Source of the DNA: Exserohilum rostratum | Lineage: Eukaryota > Ascomycota > Dothideomycetes > Pleosporales > Pleosporaceae | DNA length: 64,000 nt | NCBI GenBank assembly: GCA_026367775.1 | Contig: CP111154.1 | Location: 2,046,001-2,110,000 of the forward strand | Reading direction: 5' to 3' | Shown here: positions 11,096-24,009 of the stretch, piece by piece | How the letters are laid out: every line of letters starts with the position of its first letter | Position numbering within the stretch: position 1 is the stretch's first letter | The notes under the pieces: generated by a model | Told to the model about the DNA's origin: nothing | The model's input: only the letters and a program-made list of their open reading frames with translations | Database searches by the model: none | Translations under genes and position numbers: made by a program

Positions 11096-13944
11096 TCATG
11101 GCCTGAGCACGCCATGTCGCCTTCTGAATGCTTCTACTCGCTCCTCGTAAAAGAGAATCTCTCTGACTCTAAGCTTGGGGCCCTTTTGCGAATCTTGGAT
11201 AAATGATTCGTCGTCGCTTTCAGCGTCCCCTTCGTCGCTGACATCACTTTCTGTATCGTCACCTCCGTTTGGTGCTGCGCCCTCATCCATACTATCTTCA
11301 TCGTCGTCTTCGGTAGCTTCGCTCTCATCGTCCGATAACATAGGATCATGCGTGGCGTATGCAGAGCCGCTGCCATCAGCATGCATGCCGTCATGACGCA
11401 AGTCGTAGTTCGATGGCCGGTTCTCCAGAATCTCAAAGCACTTATTAGACAGGCCCATGTAGCAGAGCTCAATTTCCGGTCGCAAGTGCACAATATCGAG
11501 AATCTGGTACGCGAGCTCACGCGGATCAATGTTGCTGCCGTGGGCATGATCGGCGATGTAGGGGATGTACAAGGAACGAATGTGGGGTATGTATGGAAGA
11601 CGCTGGAGGAAGTGGTGCTGCCAATTGTTAATTGAATGCCCTCAAATGAGATGAAGCAAAACCTACCCAATCTTTGTAGTCGATAGACACTGCGAGTTCT
11701 CGCAGGCTGTTCATGCGACCACTGGTAATGAAAGTCAGGATTTCCCGGTTCAGCATCCATCGCCTCCATCTTGAGCTTGTGGTTGTATGTCCATCGGGTC
11801 CCTTCTCTCCACTATCAATCATCAACTTCTTCAGACTAGCCCTGTGCCTCTTCAACGGCCCTTTGTATATAGCATCTACTGTCACAGTGGACGAGTATGA
11901 CCGGCCTTCTTGGAGGAAGAGGACCTCGAGACTGTTGGGTGCCAAAGTCTCCTTCAAGAAGGAGATGAGTGACGGTGAGACTGTGTTAGTGTGAATGCGC
12001 TTCAGGTTCAGTTGATATTCAGATCGTAGAGTATAGGAAGCCTTGTACGCTTTTGATGATGATGGTGAGCCAGGATAGGCAGGGCGAGGCGTGTATGCCC
12101 TTCTCAAAGTCTTCCACAGCTGCTCATGATTGCTACAGTGCAGTAGGGTTAGTGTGGACAACATAGACCAATCAAAAGCTCGGCGCAACACAGGGACAGA
12201 GAGAGGGACGCGTTCGAGTTCCAACACTTCAAGTTTCAGCTTGCCAGTCAGCAGAGGCTCTCCCGGGTCCTGAGATGAGTCTTGGTCATGGGTGCTTTGC
12301 TCGTGTGTAGAATGCATCTTGTGAGACTTGAAGTCGGACTTGTCCAGGTGTTCTACACCAACAGGATGGTTATCGAACATGCTGACTCCTTCGGTCATGG
12401 ACGTGTCATCCATGGGATTACCAAAGTGGTCGACATCTTGTTCGGCCTCGCGTTCATGCAAGGAGAGCGAGGCTATAGAAGGCAAAGGCTGTGATACAGT
12501 CGATTTCATCGGCGTCGCTTCAACTGACCGCTCCGTAACCCCCGCAGCACCCGCTTTCTGGGAAGGCGGCTCTTCTGAATGGTGCATGTTGTGTATACGC
12601 CCAACAAGAATGCCCAACACACCTCCCAGTCTCTTCTCGCTTATGGAGCATGCTGCCGTCGATGTTGTACTGTAGTCCACCTGCTGCAGACCTTCACCCT
12701 CCCATACGTTGACCCAATCACGCTGCTGCGCATGAGCCGCAATACCAATGCGGAGTTCGCGAAGCTTCGCCTGAGATCTGGCAATCAGAATGCTCATCTC
12801 GTCCAGATACGGTAGTTCATCAATATCCAGGACGCTCAGACTCTTTAATGCAGGGATTACGGAAAAGGTAGGGTGCTCGACTCGGTCTAGCGCAGTCATG
12901 CTAGTGGGTGCATATGGCGGGACTACGACTACGGGCGCTTGGACGGTACCGAGGCCGCTCGGGTGGGTCGTATTCGGAGGTGGAGGCAGATTCTGGTTGT
13001 TGAGGATCATTGGCGGTGCGGGGGGAGGAACGGGTGCGTCGATCGTGTTGTCGTGCCATCTGATCCAGAGTCGGTCGAGACGGCACTCTTCACCGTCGCT
13101 CCGGTGTGCAAGGCTCGACAAGGCAAGCCAAACGTCCCGGAGCACGCCGGTCGGCATGTCCCACACAAATGTCTCGAGATTGACCATGCGCGCAATGGCC
13201 AGCGCCACCAGCGTCCCCAGCATTTTCCCGCCCTCTTTCGTGATCATGTATTCTTGGACCCATGCCTGCGGTCCGTTGCCAAGCGAGAATTTCTTTGTGA
13301 ACTGGCCGTAGTAGTTTCCAAATCGGCGGTGCGGAACGGGGTACGGGTTGGCGGCGGTTCGGATCAGAGAAGTGGGCGTTTGTCCCTGCAGGCGCAAGCG
13401 GTGCTGGTGGGGGAAGCAATCGTCGCCCATGACCAACGTTGCCAGGCCGTACGTGAGGGCGTCGACGCCAGCCCGCGGCTCGTTGTGAGTGCTCTCGTCG
13501 GGCCATACGATATCAAAGCGCGAGTAGATGCATGGGATGGTAAGGCGGTGGAGGGCCGAGTGGCAGAGGCACAGCGACGTCAAGTCGTTTGTGTGCGGGA
13601 GCTGTCGAGTCGGTTTGTCAGCGTCTTTCGACGGCGCCCGTAGTAGCAGTACTCACCTGGTGGATGATTTCCTTGAGGATGTCGACGGGCAGATCCAGCA
13701 GCTTGAGCGGGCCCTTTGCGGCCTTCTCTTTGCCCTTTGGAGCAGTGCCCTGCTCAGCCGAGGGCGTCGCGCTCACCGCACCGGGCGCTGGCGTGTTCGC
13801 CCACACATCCTCAGCCGGACCTTGGGCGCCCAGCAGTTGCGCATCGTCCAGCGAGGGCGAAAAGGAGCGGGCAAAGTCAGCGTCCGAGGGCAGCGGCGAC
13901 GCCGTCCTGGGGGAGCCGGGCGTCGAGAGCGGGGAGTCGGCCAT
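11096..13944 (-). CDS. F-box domain protein with acidic C-terminus
   Basis: Model exons: 13657-13944, 11667-13601, 11096-11617; 914 residues. F-box proteins are substrate adaptors of SCF ubiquitin ligases. The first exon ends in the F-box core (LKLLDLPVDILKEIIHQ, residues 80-96), which continues across the intron (LTSLCLCHSALHRLTIPCIY). The remainder has scattered leucine-rich stretches (LSVLDIDELPYLDEM; LKKLMIDSG; LRELAVSIDYKDW) as in fungal F-box/LRR-like proteins, a Ser/Thr-rich insert, and an acidic tail of mixed Asp/Glu/Ser in the last exon. The start was chosen at 13942-13944 because the longer upstream frame is not F-box-like and lies in GC-rich leader. Substrate unknown. Both introns have consensus donors (GTGAGT, GTAGGT). 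Confidence 0.8.
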
Positions 13945-14636
13945 GGTTGCGGTGAGAGGTGAGTCCAGCACTACTCGGAGGCATACAAGCTCCCTGCGGA
14001 GGGTTGAGGGCCAGGCGCAAGAACAGCACGGCAGGACTGCTCGTGCATGTGCATGGGAGATGTGCGCGGCCGCGAAGTTGGGTGTTGTGGTTGTCTGCCA
14101 ATCGACGTGGACGGCCAAGAGACCCTGGCTCATCCCGGTGCACATCCGCCTTGCCTTTTCCACGTCAAGTCGGTTTCCTGTGCAACCGCCGCCCACGCTG
14201 CCGCCCACGCCTCACTTGGTTTCATGCCTGCACATGCACATGCCTCGGCCGCCCTCACGGCCTGCCCTTGGCGCACATCGCCCCGATGCCAATGCTGCCT
14301 GCCAAAGGCCCCGGTGCGCCATTTGAGGCTTTTACCAGAGTTGCGAACAAAAAGAAAAGCAAGCGAGCTACGCGCATGTTGCTACTACCCGTCGAGCACC
14401 TTGCAGCGCCAAGTGGGTACTACCAGCGGCAACCACCCAACCACGCCGGATAGGAACACCAGCATATCAAAATAGAACCACACAACGCCGTTTCGAGTGG
14501 GTATAGCCATCCACAAACTCCGTGCCCAAAACAACACCTCAGCTGATTCACGCACGCCATTGGGCTCCCGCCACCATGGCCACCACCAAAACCGCCCCAT
14601 CCGTGCCAACATGCACACTCTCCTCCTCACTCTCAC
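13945..14636. other. F-box gene leader and SMC6 3' flank
   Basis: 692 bp of GC-rich sequence between two minus-strand genes. Several overlapping ORFs occur on both strands, as expected from base composition, but none has a recognisable domain. Most likely holds the F-box gene promoter and 5' UTR. Confidence 0.45.
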
Positions 14637-17600
14637 TCACCCCCGGCTCATGTTCAGGGCCGTCTGGCCACGCTCGGGATCAGTCATCTTGATGATCTTG
14701 ACATCCGACGTCTGGTTGACGCTGCTCATCGATTGCGGAGTAATGAAGATGAACTGCCGACCAATCGAGCGCCGAGCTGCTTGGATAATCATGTGCATGC
14801 TCCGCTCGCGATTCACGCTGTCCATAAAAACATCGCTATGCCTTGTTAGTCCGCACAACACAACACCCCCCCGGCCCGACTTACAATTCGTCCAAACAGC
14901 GGATAGGGGAACCCATCGCGTCCCAAAGCGAGAGCAGGAGGCACACGGTCGAGTAGGATTTCTCCCCTCCCGAAAGCGTCTTCGTTTGCCGGCCATCTCC
15001 ACTTCGCTCCATAATGTCCGGTTGAACCTTGCAGACAGTTGGCATTGCATTAAACAAGATTCGTGGGGCTTACTTACGTGAATGTCCAGAAGAGCCTTTT
15101 GGTGATCGATACTCAGCGTGCCTCTGAATTTTCGCTCACTGAGCAAGTAATTGAACGTAACGCGTGCTCGGACAGAGATACCCGACCTGAATTGCTTCCA
15201 TCGGTTGCGTCGATTGTTGAGCGTCGTAATCAGTTGCTAGCACAGGTTAGCCAGGCCCGTTGATGTTTCCGCATCGACTTACATTGCGCAACTCCTTGAT
15301 GCTGTCAAATTCCTGCATTGCGTCTTTGTGCAGCCTCTTCGCTTCATTCGCCGCTCGCAGTAGCTCATCTTGAGACCCACCCAGCTCCTTTTCTGCCTCC
15401 TTTCTGGTCGCCTCCAGCCTTGCCAGCATTTGACTAAGCACTTCAGAACTCTTTCCAGGGGGGACAGGAACGCGGTCCGGGCAAACCCCTTTAGCGCCTT
15501 CAATCACCTCTTCTAACTCTTTCCGTAACTCTTCTGCATTGGTTTCCCATTCCAGCCTGACTTCTCTTGCCTTGGCAACCCTAGCAAGAGCATCGTTCTT
15601 CTCCTTGAGCTCATCCTCTCGCGTACTCTGGAACTTACGTACCATAGATCGTGCTTTCTCCAGCCTGAATGTAAGATCTTCGACAAACTTCTGCGCTTCC
15701 TCCATCTCAGTTTTATTTTGTCGGTTCTCCTCATTCAGCTGGTACTTGCGCAATTGCAAATCTTCGTAAAGGCCCTCCAGACGTTGGTACTCCTCCTTCG
15801 CATTCTCGAGCATTTCTCTAGCCACCTCGATGGCTGATGCGTCAGGGGTCGCCTCACTCAGCTCACCCTCGAGTCGATCCAAATTGTCAGTCGCGTGCTG
15901 CAGTGCAAGTTTGAGTCTCTTTTTCTCGCGCTCATGGTCACTTTCTCGCCTCCTGCATTCATTAACCTGCTCATGCACTTGTCTTGCTGCTTCTTCAAGA
16001 GTTTGTAGTTCTTGCGTAACTTGAGCCAGACGAGCTCGCTCCTCCCTGCAAGGCTAGTTAGTGAGACCTTTGCAAAATGTTACAACAGCACTTACCGAAT
16101 CTGCGCAGCCTGGTCGACCTGCATGCGCAAGTTTCCATTGAATTCACCAATGGGGCTGTTGTTGACACCGCCATTGGGAGTAAAATTGATCACTCGACCC
16201 TTCCGATTGTCGCCGTCCGCGAATGTAAAGCACATCTTGACGTTTCTTGTACGGGGTCCGCGGGCATGCATGAACTGAGAGCCTTCAGCCATGCTTTCAA
16301 TCAGTACAGTTTGCTCTATTGACTGGTTAATGATGAGCTGGTTTCTGACGAGGTCATCGTCAATCTAGAGGTCGGTAAGCTCATATCTTCTTTAACAATA
16401 CGTGGACAGGTCGCGCCTACTGTCAATACTCTCATCCAAGTTAAGAGATCTTTGTCTGGTTCATTGTGCTCGGTATCAATACGAGTCCGGTTGCCAATAT
16501 AAATTGGCGCATGCCTGAGATTGTTAGCTTGCTCCCCAAAACTCTTAATGGAACTGCGTACCAGCCGGCTCTGTTCATCAATGTAGACAAAGTACTTTGA
16601 TCCTGTTTGCTGGTGACGACGAAACCGTTGAGCACTTGACCGAATTGCTTTTCCAAAATACGCCCCCACTTGGAGTCCAGCAATTTGATATGATGGCCAA
16701 TGGGCCCTACTGGTGGCTCTCGAAATCTACGTTCCGAGCTGATCGCATTGAGCAATGACTTGAGTTTTACGGGATTTGGATATGCGTCCACCCAGTTGTT
16801 CTGACCCCCCTCTAAATTCGAAATGACGCCTCGAATACGTGCTGCATCATCGCGCACCTTTTCAACTTTTTGGTTAGCAATAGCCTGCTCTTTCCTGGCT
16901 GCCTCAAATTGAGCTTGCAGCTGTGGGCGGCTTGTATCATGGCTTGCATACGCCTCTCTGGCTCTGTCACACTGGACCTTGGCCTCGTCGCGCTCACGGA
17001 TCTTCTCTGCATAGAGCCCGTTGTCCGCTTCAGCCTGACGTTGTTGGTGTTGCTCTATCTGTTTTTCGTATTTTGTGATCTCTAACTTTTTCGCCGACAT
17101 TTCGCTTCGCGCTTGCCGCTCATCAGATTGCAGCTGTTTCAGTTTCGTCTTGACATCATCGAACTTTGCCTTTGCCTCGTCCGCAAGTTGACTCGCAGGT
17201 TCCATTTCAGCCGTAATGTCAATCACTTTTTGTTTCGCTGCCTCGTGAGCCTCATCAGCCCGTTCATAGCGTTCTGCCGCCTCTTCCGCTTTGCGCTGCC
17301 GTTCGAGTATTTTGGATTCTGTTTCTTCAATTCCAGCCATTGCATCAGCAACATCCTTCTCTTTTTCTTCAACATGGGCCCATGCAGCTTGCCCCGCGAT
17401 GATCACTTCCTTGGCTCGTAAAGACTCGAGATGCTGAGCCCGGCGGGCCTTCTTTTCAAGCTCCTCCATCCGGCGTCTTAGTACACCCAGATCAGCCTCC
17501 TTGACCTCGGCTTTTGCATTCATCACTTCCAAAGACTGTTCGATTTGCTGATAATCCCTGTTCAAGTTCTCGAGCTGGGTACCCTGGAGGAAGAATTTGT

Positions 17601-18400
17601 ATTTGTCTTTTGGAGTCGAATGGTTGAGAAACTGCCGTGCCATGTCCTGCGTCAAGACGTTCATCGGATTGTCAATCTGCATCGAGAAAGCGTCTAGTAT
17701 ATCCTCAAGCTCGGCTTTCTTGTTCGTAACAAGCTTTCCATTCTTGTCCTTGAGCTTAAATCCTGATGTTCCGGATCGATTGAAATGCCGTTCGACAATG
17801 ATCGAGTCGCCATATTGTGCTGGCTTGTACGCGAGCGGTCCTTGGTTCTTAATCTTGACGGTTACAGATGCGTGGTCCTTGCCTTCCTTGATCAAACTCT
17901 TAAGATTCTGTGCGCGATTCGTTGCCGTAGCCTTTCCACCCAGACATATGGTAAGAGCAGTGAGCACAGCACTCTTGCCGCTACCGTTGTGCCCTATGAT
18001 GAAGTTGATGAGCGGTCCCAGGGTTACTGTCAAATGCTCGTGGCACATGAAGTTGATGCACTGGATCTCCTCGATAATTCCAGAGTCCGTCGCAATGTTT
18101 TGCCTGTTGGCAGTCTCCCGGCGTTCCTTCTGCACCTGCTGTGTAGCCCATATTTCTTGTGCGTTCCGTGTTTGTTCGTCCTCCTGATCAGAAGCGTCGC
18201 TACCACTCGCTGCATCGGATCGTTCGTCTTCTGAAGACCCTGCACTGCTTTCAGGCTCAGATTGGCGGGGCCGCTTGTTCTGCAACCATATCAGCTAGGT
18301 CTTTGAGCGCATACGGAAACGGGCAACCTACGCGACCGTCGCGGGCTATGCCACTTGAATTGATACCATTTGTAGGGGCCCTGGGGCGCTTCGCAGACAT
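14637..18400 (-). CDS. SMC6: Structural maintenance of chromosomes protein 6
   Basis: Model exons: 18332-18400, 16562-18279, 16421-16514, 16096-16364, 15283-16045, 15078-15236, 14885-15027, 14637-14835; 1137 residues, the normal Smc6 length. Smc6 pairs with Smc5 and the Nse subunits in the complex that resolves recombination intermediates and stalled forks. The Walker A motif GHNGSGKS is at about residues 119-126. Family-typical text follows (AFSMQIDNPMNVLTQDMARQ; LNHSTPKDKYKFFLQGTQLE). Two long coiled coils flank the hinge (hinge around LEGGQNNWVDAYPNP to the APIYIGNR block). The ABC signature LSGGEKS is at about 1042-1048 and Walker B (RCLDEFDVFMD) spans the last intron. The first 69-nt exon begins MSAKRPRAP and joins in phase to NKRPRQSEPE. 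All key ATPase motifs are intact. Confidence 0.93.
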
Positions 18401-19003
18401 GGCTGCAGCGGATACTGCATCCGCTGTATTCGTAAGAGAGGGTGTGAGTGGTGTGGCGGGCGAGGCCGGAGGCTTGTCGAGGGTTGCGGGTGAGGTAATT
18501 CAGAACGCGCTCCTTCCCCACTGTACGTAGTGTTGGCGATCCGCGCTAGTGTCCGCGCCGTAGACAGATTCACATCCCACTTCACATTGGACGGGCAGGT
18601 TTGTTCCATCTAGTTAATGGCGCTAGGATTGAAAAAGTGCCATTTCTACACAACCACCAAGCCATTTCATATCATGACAAAAGACCATTCGTCAATGAGC
18701 GCTGCTTGGCTTGAACAGCATTTATACTATCACGTGACAGCGCGTTCGAACGCGTATCCACAGATTACGCAATGGCTGTTACACATGTCAGATTTTGACA
18801 GCACAATTATGGTCGCACAAGTACACTTCTAAATGTCTGGGTATATTTTAAAATCATATGTTGGGGTACATCGCATCTAAAAGGTTGAAGGAGCTGAAGA
18901 AGAGTAAATGGGGAGCCCAAACTGTGACAGCTCACTACTATGCAATACAAAATAACCCGCTATGCAAGAGTCGCTCAACAAAGCCATGCTAGTGCTACCA
19001 GTT
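18401..19003. other. SMC6 upstream region and Chs4-like 3' flank
   Basis: 603 bp between two minus-strand genes. No coding signal. Expected to hold the SMC6 promoter; no element stands out. Confidence 0.45.
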
Positions 19004-21782
19004 CTACATCACGACCTGGCTCTTTGTTAGCATATTGTCCTTAATGAAACAGCGAAGTTGGTCTGAACTTACACAATCACCCTCCTTGGGCGCTTGTCCA
19101 ATGCCCATCTCGTCAAAAGTCTTTGGTCCCTTGCCTGGTCCCTGAGAAGCAGAAGGTGCAGGCTTACTGGGAGGGGTTGGCGTAGTTGGCTTGCTTGCAG
19201 GTGCTGGGGATTGCTTGGCGGGTGGCGGTTGCTGCTGTTGTGGTGGCTGTGGTTGTTGCTGCTGCAAAGCTTGTACTCTGTTAGGATTCGACATGTTGTC
19301 ATAGCCACCAGTTCGGCCAGCTGACCCAGGACGTGAAGAGGTCCTGCTCTCTTGACCTGGCTGAACTGTGGAAGGTCGGGTGTGTTGGCGGGTGTCAAGG
19401 GGTGCGACATAACCGATATCCGGTAATGTGGGTGCTTTCTTGAGTGGCGCTCCTTGCTGCTTCTGCAGCTTGTTTCGCCCGTCTGGCGCACTGTATCCAA
19501 TATCTGCAGGCTGCGTTGTTGATGGACGATTCATCTCTGGGCGCTGAGCGCTTGGCCCTCCAGGTTGCCTGTAGGCTCCCGGTCCGCCTGGCAACCCACC
19601 ACGACCACCACCACCGGGTGGAATACGTCCTCGTCCTGCGCCCATATTGTCCACACTAGTGTGGGGCCGCATTGGCATTGGTCCCATGTCTGGACCAGGG
19701 CCCGGCCGTGGGCTACCGCGGCCGTAAGGGTCATTTGGTGGGAAAATGTTGGGGTTGATATTGAAAGCAGTCGATGATGTGGGTCGCGCGCTGGCAGCCC
19801 TCACTTCGGGCGCAAACCCACCAGCCATGTTTGGTCGTTGCGGGCTCAGCCTTGGCGGGCCATTGTCCATAGGGTAAGGTGCGGCCGTAGATGGACGGTC
19901 ATAAGGTGCTGACATGGGCAGGTTTGAGATGACAGGAGGATGGTCAGAGACGGGATACGGTGTTGTGCTATCGCCCCGGGCTGGGAGGCGACCTCCCACG
20001 GGTGTAGCAGGCGAGGCATCCGAACCGTAATCAGAAGGGCTCACATCGCTGATAGACGGCAGGGTAGCATGTCCCTTTTGGAATCTCTCTGGCCGCTGCC
20101 CTCGCATGGATCCGTGCTTTGACTTGATCATGTTGATTGCCACGTTCTCGTGGTCCTTCTTCGACAATGTCCGCGACAGCTTCGATATGCTCTCGATACG
20201 CGCAGTCGCGTCTTTGTTTCCATTCTTCTCGGCTTTGGCGTACCATTCAAGGGCTTTGTCGAGATTGACAGGAACATTCATACCAATCTCGTGGAAATAG
20301 CCCATGGCAAACTCCGCGGTGGCAAGACCTGCAGCTGCAGCACGTTGTGCGTATTGGTATGCCAGTTCTTCGTTCTTGTTGAACTCGCCTTCGTGTCCGC
20401 AAAGGAACCACTTGCTGATGGCCATGTCTGCTTCAGGTTCGCCTTGCCTGGATGCAAGCGCGTTATAGTGTAGCGATAAGGTGGGGTTAAACTCACAGCC
20501 CAGACTGCAGAGCTCATAGGCGGATCCCATCTTGAGCTGAGCCTTTGCGAAGCCGAGATAGGCGGCCTTCTCAATGTTTTGTCGCGCGCCCTTCTCGTCG
20601 TAAGGCAAGAAGGTTTCGGGAACACTGATCTGTGGAAGTTCGCGCGCTTGGAGCATACCCAGGACGTAAGCACCCTGGGGAGCATTCTCGTCTGCAGTAG
20701 CAGCAGCCTGTCTGATGAGCTGGATGCCCCGCGCAAAGTCCTGAGGCTGTCCATGCTGTCCGAGCAGCGTCATCATACCGAGACGGTAGTTGGACGCCGA
20801 ATCGCCTTGCTCCGCACCAGCCTTGTAGTTTTGTAAAGCCTTGATAGGATCATTTGCCTGCTCAAACTGCATGCCCATTCGATACTCTGCCCTGGCATAT
20901 CCTTTTGCCGCCGCACGGGAGTAGCACCGAAATGCCTCCTTCTTGTCTGCGCGCATGCCAAACTTTCCAAACTCCAGCCACATACCCCGCATAAAGGTTG
21001 CCTTTGGATGACCCTGGTCTGCCAGGAACGTCACGACGTTCATTGCGTCCACACGCAGCTGGTGCTCTACTTGGGGTGTAACCGGCCTCGCCCCCTGAAT
21101 CTCCGAAATGCGCTGTTCATGCAACTGTGCAGCGTCTACGTATTGTAGCGCATCTTGTGCCCAGGCCAGCTGCATCTCAGGATCGTTGGAGTTGAGAACG
21201 GGCAGACGGGCATTTTCCAAGACGGCTTCTTTTTCGTCGTCGGACGGCGGTACGTTGGGCGGTCTGTTGGGGAGCTTGGGGAAGGGCGAGAAGTTGGGCG
21301 CATCGTTGTTCTGAGCGAATTGGTTGTAGTCATGCGAGGACTGCTGCTGCTGCTGTACAGGCTGAGGCTGCACGTTTGGCGGCTGGCGAAAGGCGGCCGA
21401 TATGCTTCCATGGCGGGCAGGCCATTCGTCGTTGTGAGCAGGCAGCTCGCTGGTATAGGTTGGCTGTCGCGGGAGCATCTGCGGCTGCGACTGGTTGTAG
21501 CCTTGGGTGGGTGACATGGCGCCGTTTATGCCTCGGGGACCGTTGGCCTCCAACTCCAGATGAGCAATGTTTTCTTGCATGTTCTCCGGGACTTCGGGCA
21601 TGATTCTGCCGCCAAACCTACGTCAGCCGCAATTTTAGGGCGTGCATATAGCGATGGGCTAGAACGAACCGCTGAGGCGCAGGCGAGATGAGTTCAGGCG
21701 CAGGCGCCGGCATATAATAGTCGTCGATGCCTCCTGGCACAAAAGTAGCCCCTAGCTGGGGTTGCCCTTGGTGGTAGCTCAT
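19004..21782 (-). CDS. Skt5/Chs4-like chitin synthase activator (Sel1 repeats, CaaX box)
   Basis: Model exons: 21670-21782, 19073-21605, 19004-19015; 885 residues. Proteins of this family activate and localise class IV chitin synthase (yeast Chs3) at the plasma membrane or septum. Residues ~180-500 contain about seven Sel1-like repeats (examples: MQFEQANDPIKALQNYKAGA; TAEFAMGYFHEIGMNVPVNL). The C-terminal third is disordered, rich in Pro, Gly and Gln. The final 12-nt exon encodes Val-Val-Met-stop, so splicing creates the C-terminal box CVVM (Cys 882), a CaaX prenylation signal known in this family. The upstream exon (MSYHQGQPQLG...) uses a weak GTTCGT donor; without it translation could begin at 21601. 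The last intron (19016-19072) is 57 nt, free of stops and in frame; see findings. Confidence 0.87.
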
Positions 21783-22991
21783 GATAGCGACGGGTTATCA
21801 GGCCCTATACTCTGCGCCGTGTGCGTGCAATGTTAGCGCTAGCCGTCCAAGACTGAGTTGCAATGCAGGTGTCCGCCCTCCTACGGCGCCCGCCCGAGAT
21901 GGGGTCCCGGAGGCCCTCGTGCATGCCGAGCGACGCGTGGAGCACAAAATGAGCGTACCTTTGACGTTGGTGGGGTACGTGCCTGAATCGCTATCGCTAA
22001 GCGCTCCCTTGCCGGCTACCCTTGCGGTGGTATGGGGTTCGTATACGAGGGAGCGGGCGATCGCTGCGTAGTCGTATATCGCGTATAGCCGTGGGGAAGC
22101 GCAGGCAGGACGAGTGCAGGTGGGTCGGGTGTACAGATCGAGAGGCGGGGTGTCTGTGGGTGCGAGGAAGGGAAAAGTGGGAGAGAAAGAGCGCGGCGTG
22201 GAACGATGTGGAAGCACGAGAGCTGTCTGCTGCTGAAACAGGCGTTGATCGGAGCTTCTAGTATATCCCCGGCAGTGAAGGGGTGCAGTCGCTTGACGTC
22301 AAGTTCAGGTGAGTGTCATGAGTCTTGCACAACCGCGCGCCTCGACGGTCACAGGAACACAAGCAGCACGCAGAGAGAGCGAGACCCTTAAAAGCCATCT
22401 GCACAGCTCGTAAACGGCGTGCACCCGGTTACGGGCTCACCCCATCCATCTATGTATGAATTAGTCGTCGGATGCGTATGGCGTCTCGAGCATAGTGCGC
22501 GCATTGGGTCCCGCTGCTGCGCCATTGCATGCCCCCCGAGGCTGTGCACTATAATAGCGTATGGTTTCGGACCACCCCTTTTGATGGGTTTGGCACGGCG
22601 TCTTGGGCATCCAGCCTGTCCACCTTCGGATCTAGCGGCATATCGAGGGGTTTTTTTTTAGGGAGATGAAGGGTTACGTATGTGTCCAAATGTGCCGGCG
22701 CGGCATGGCCCTGCGTGCGTGGCCGCAAGCCTTCGCTTTCTTACTCACCATCACTCAAGGGCTGCCTAGGCTGCAGCATCGTCGTCACACCAGCACGGGC
22801 GGGTCAGGGTTATCGTGGGAATCGTGCTTGAAATTTCGTGGCAAAGTGAAGAACTACATCCTGCAAACAGCGGCTACTGCAAGTCTGAGAAACACATATC
22901 CTGAAGACTATCCTGCAGTTGCAAAACATCCGAAATGACAGGTATAAAAAGTCAGATAATTGGCCGACTGTAAGGCATCGAGAGGCCCCGC
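21783..22991. other. Chs4-like upstream region and ASF1 3' flank
   Basis: 1.2 kb between two minus-strand genes. No conserved coding sequence seen. A T9 run occurs near 22652. Long enough to carry an extended promoter for the Chs4-like gene. Confidence 0.45.
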
Positions 22992-24009
22992 CTAGTGCAC
23001 CATGACATCTGCGCCATGCTGTTGCTGTTGCTGTGCAGCGCCCCCAGGCTGTTGTTGCGCGGCCGACTTGTCACCGCTGGCAGCACTTGGCTCAGCATCG
23101 TCCATTTCCATGTCGTCCTCTCCGCCCTCTTCACCCTCCTCCTCTTCGTCGTCTTCTGAGTCTTCAATGTCAATCTCCTCGCTGCCGGCCTCGGACTCGG
23201 CGTCGTCGTCGTTGGCGGGGCCGGCAGTGTCCTCGCCACCTGCCATGGCGGCATCCTCGCCCTCTGCAGCGGCACCCTCGCCCTCATCTTCTTCCTCCTC
23301 TTCCTCAATACCGTACTGGTCTCCGTCGGCGGTGAGATCGGCCTCTGGCTGCTCAGGAGGGAACTCGGGGGGTGCAGACTCTTCAGAGTCCCTGATACAG
23401 TTAGCGGCATACACGGTGGCATCTATGCGGGGGGTTGGGCATACCACTTGATGGCGAAGCGGGTAACTCGAGGCTTCTCCGCAAGGATCTGCCTCTGCAC
23501 CTTCTCAATGACGGGCTTGGTGGGAGGGTCCAAGGCGAGTGCCTCATCTGTGTACTCGTTGTTCACATAGTAGCCGACTCGGACAAACTCGCGCTCGTCG
23601 TAGCTGCAGCTGAGCAGAATAACCGTGACACCAATGATTTCGCTGTTGGGGATGCGCGATAGGTCCGGAGGATCGGCGCGGAACTGGAACTTGTTGACAC
23701 CCACAGGGAGGGGTCCGACGAGGACTGAGTCTAGTTCCTGGTCATACTCGTTTCTGGTGCCCGTTAGACGCAGTCAGGAGGGGGTGAGGGGCGTTTGGGT
23801 GCACTCACGAGGTCGCGGAGCCAACATAGGTCAATTTCCACTCAAGGTCTGCAATTGTCAGCGTGTACACGTGGTGAGCACTGGCAGCGAGGGCACTAAC
23901 CCTTCTGGAGCTGCTCAAGGCACTCGAATGTGATTTCAAACTCGTAGGGCTCGTCGAAGCGCGCGGGGTTGTTCTTGACCTCAACGCCGAGAAGTGATAC
24001 GACAGACAT
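22992..24009 (-). CDS. ASF1: Histone chaperone ASF1
   Basis: Model exons: 23901-24009, 23809-23848, 23445-23753, 22992-23391; 285 residues. Asf1 binds the H3-H4 dimer and hands it to CAF-1 or HIRA during nucleosome assembly in the nucleus. The N-terminal ~155 residues are the immunoglobulin-like Asf1 core, beginning MSVVSLLGVEVKNNPARF and including NPARFDEPYEFEITFECLE, LEWKLTYVGSA, and CSYDEREFVRVGYYVNN. The fourth exon encodes a long acidic tail (Glu/Asp blocks) ending in Gln-rich sequence; acidic tails are normal in fungal Asf1. The 40-nt second exon is needed to keep the core intact, and all phases agree. It is divergent from the Zn2Cys6 gene. Confidence 0.93.

Noticed and set aside
13589..14326. 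245-codon plus-strand ORF and several overlapping frames
   Set aside because: GC-rich leader of the F-box gene gives long open frames on both strands. None has a conserved motif.
16441..16561. Read-through frame extending SMC6 exon 2
   Set aside because: Homologs require the block APIYIGNR right after the splice; the read-through sequence ends at a stop and lacks it.
23002..23451. 149-codon plus-strand Ser-rich ORF
   Set aside because: Complement of the acidic Glu/Asp tail of ASF1; Ser/Pro-rich frames are expected opposite GAG/GAC repeats.
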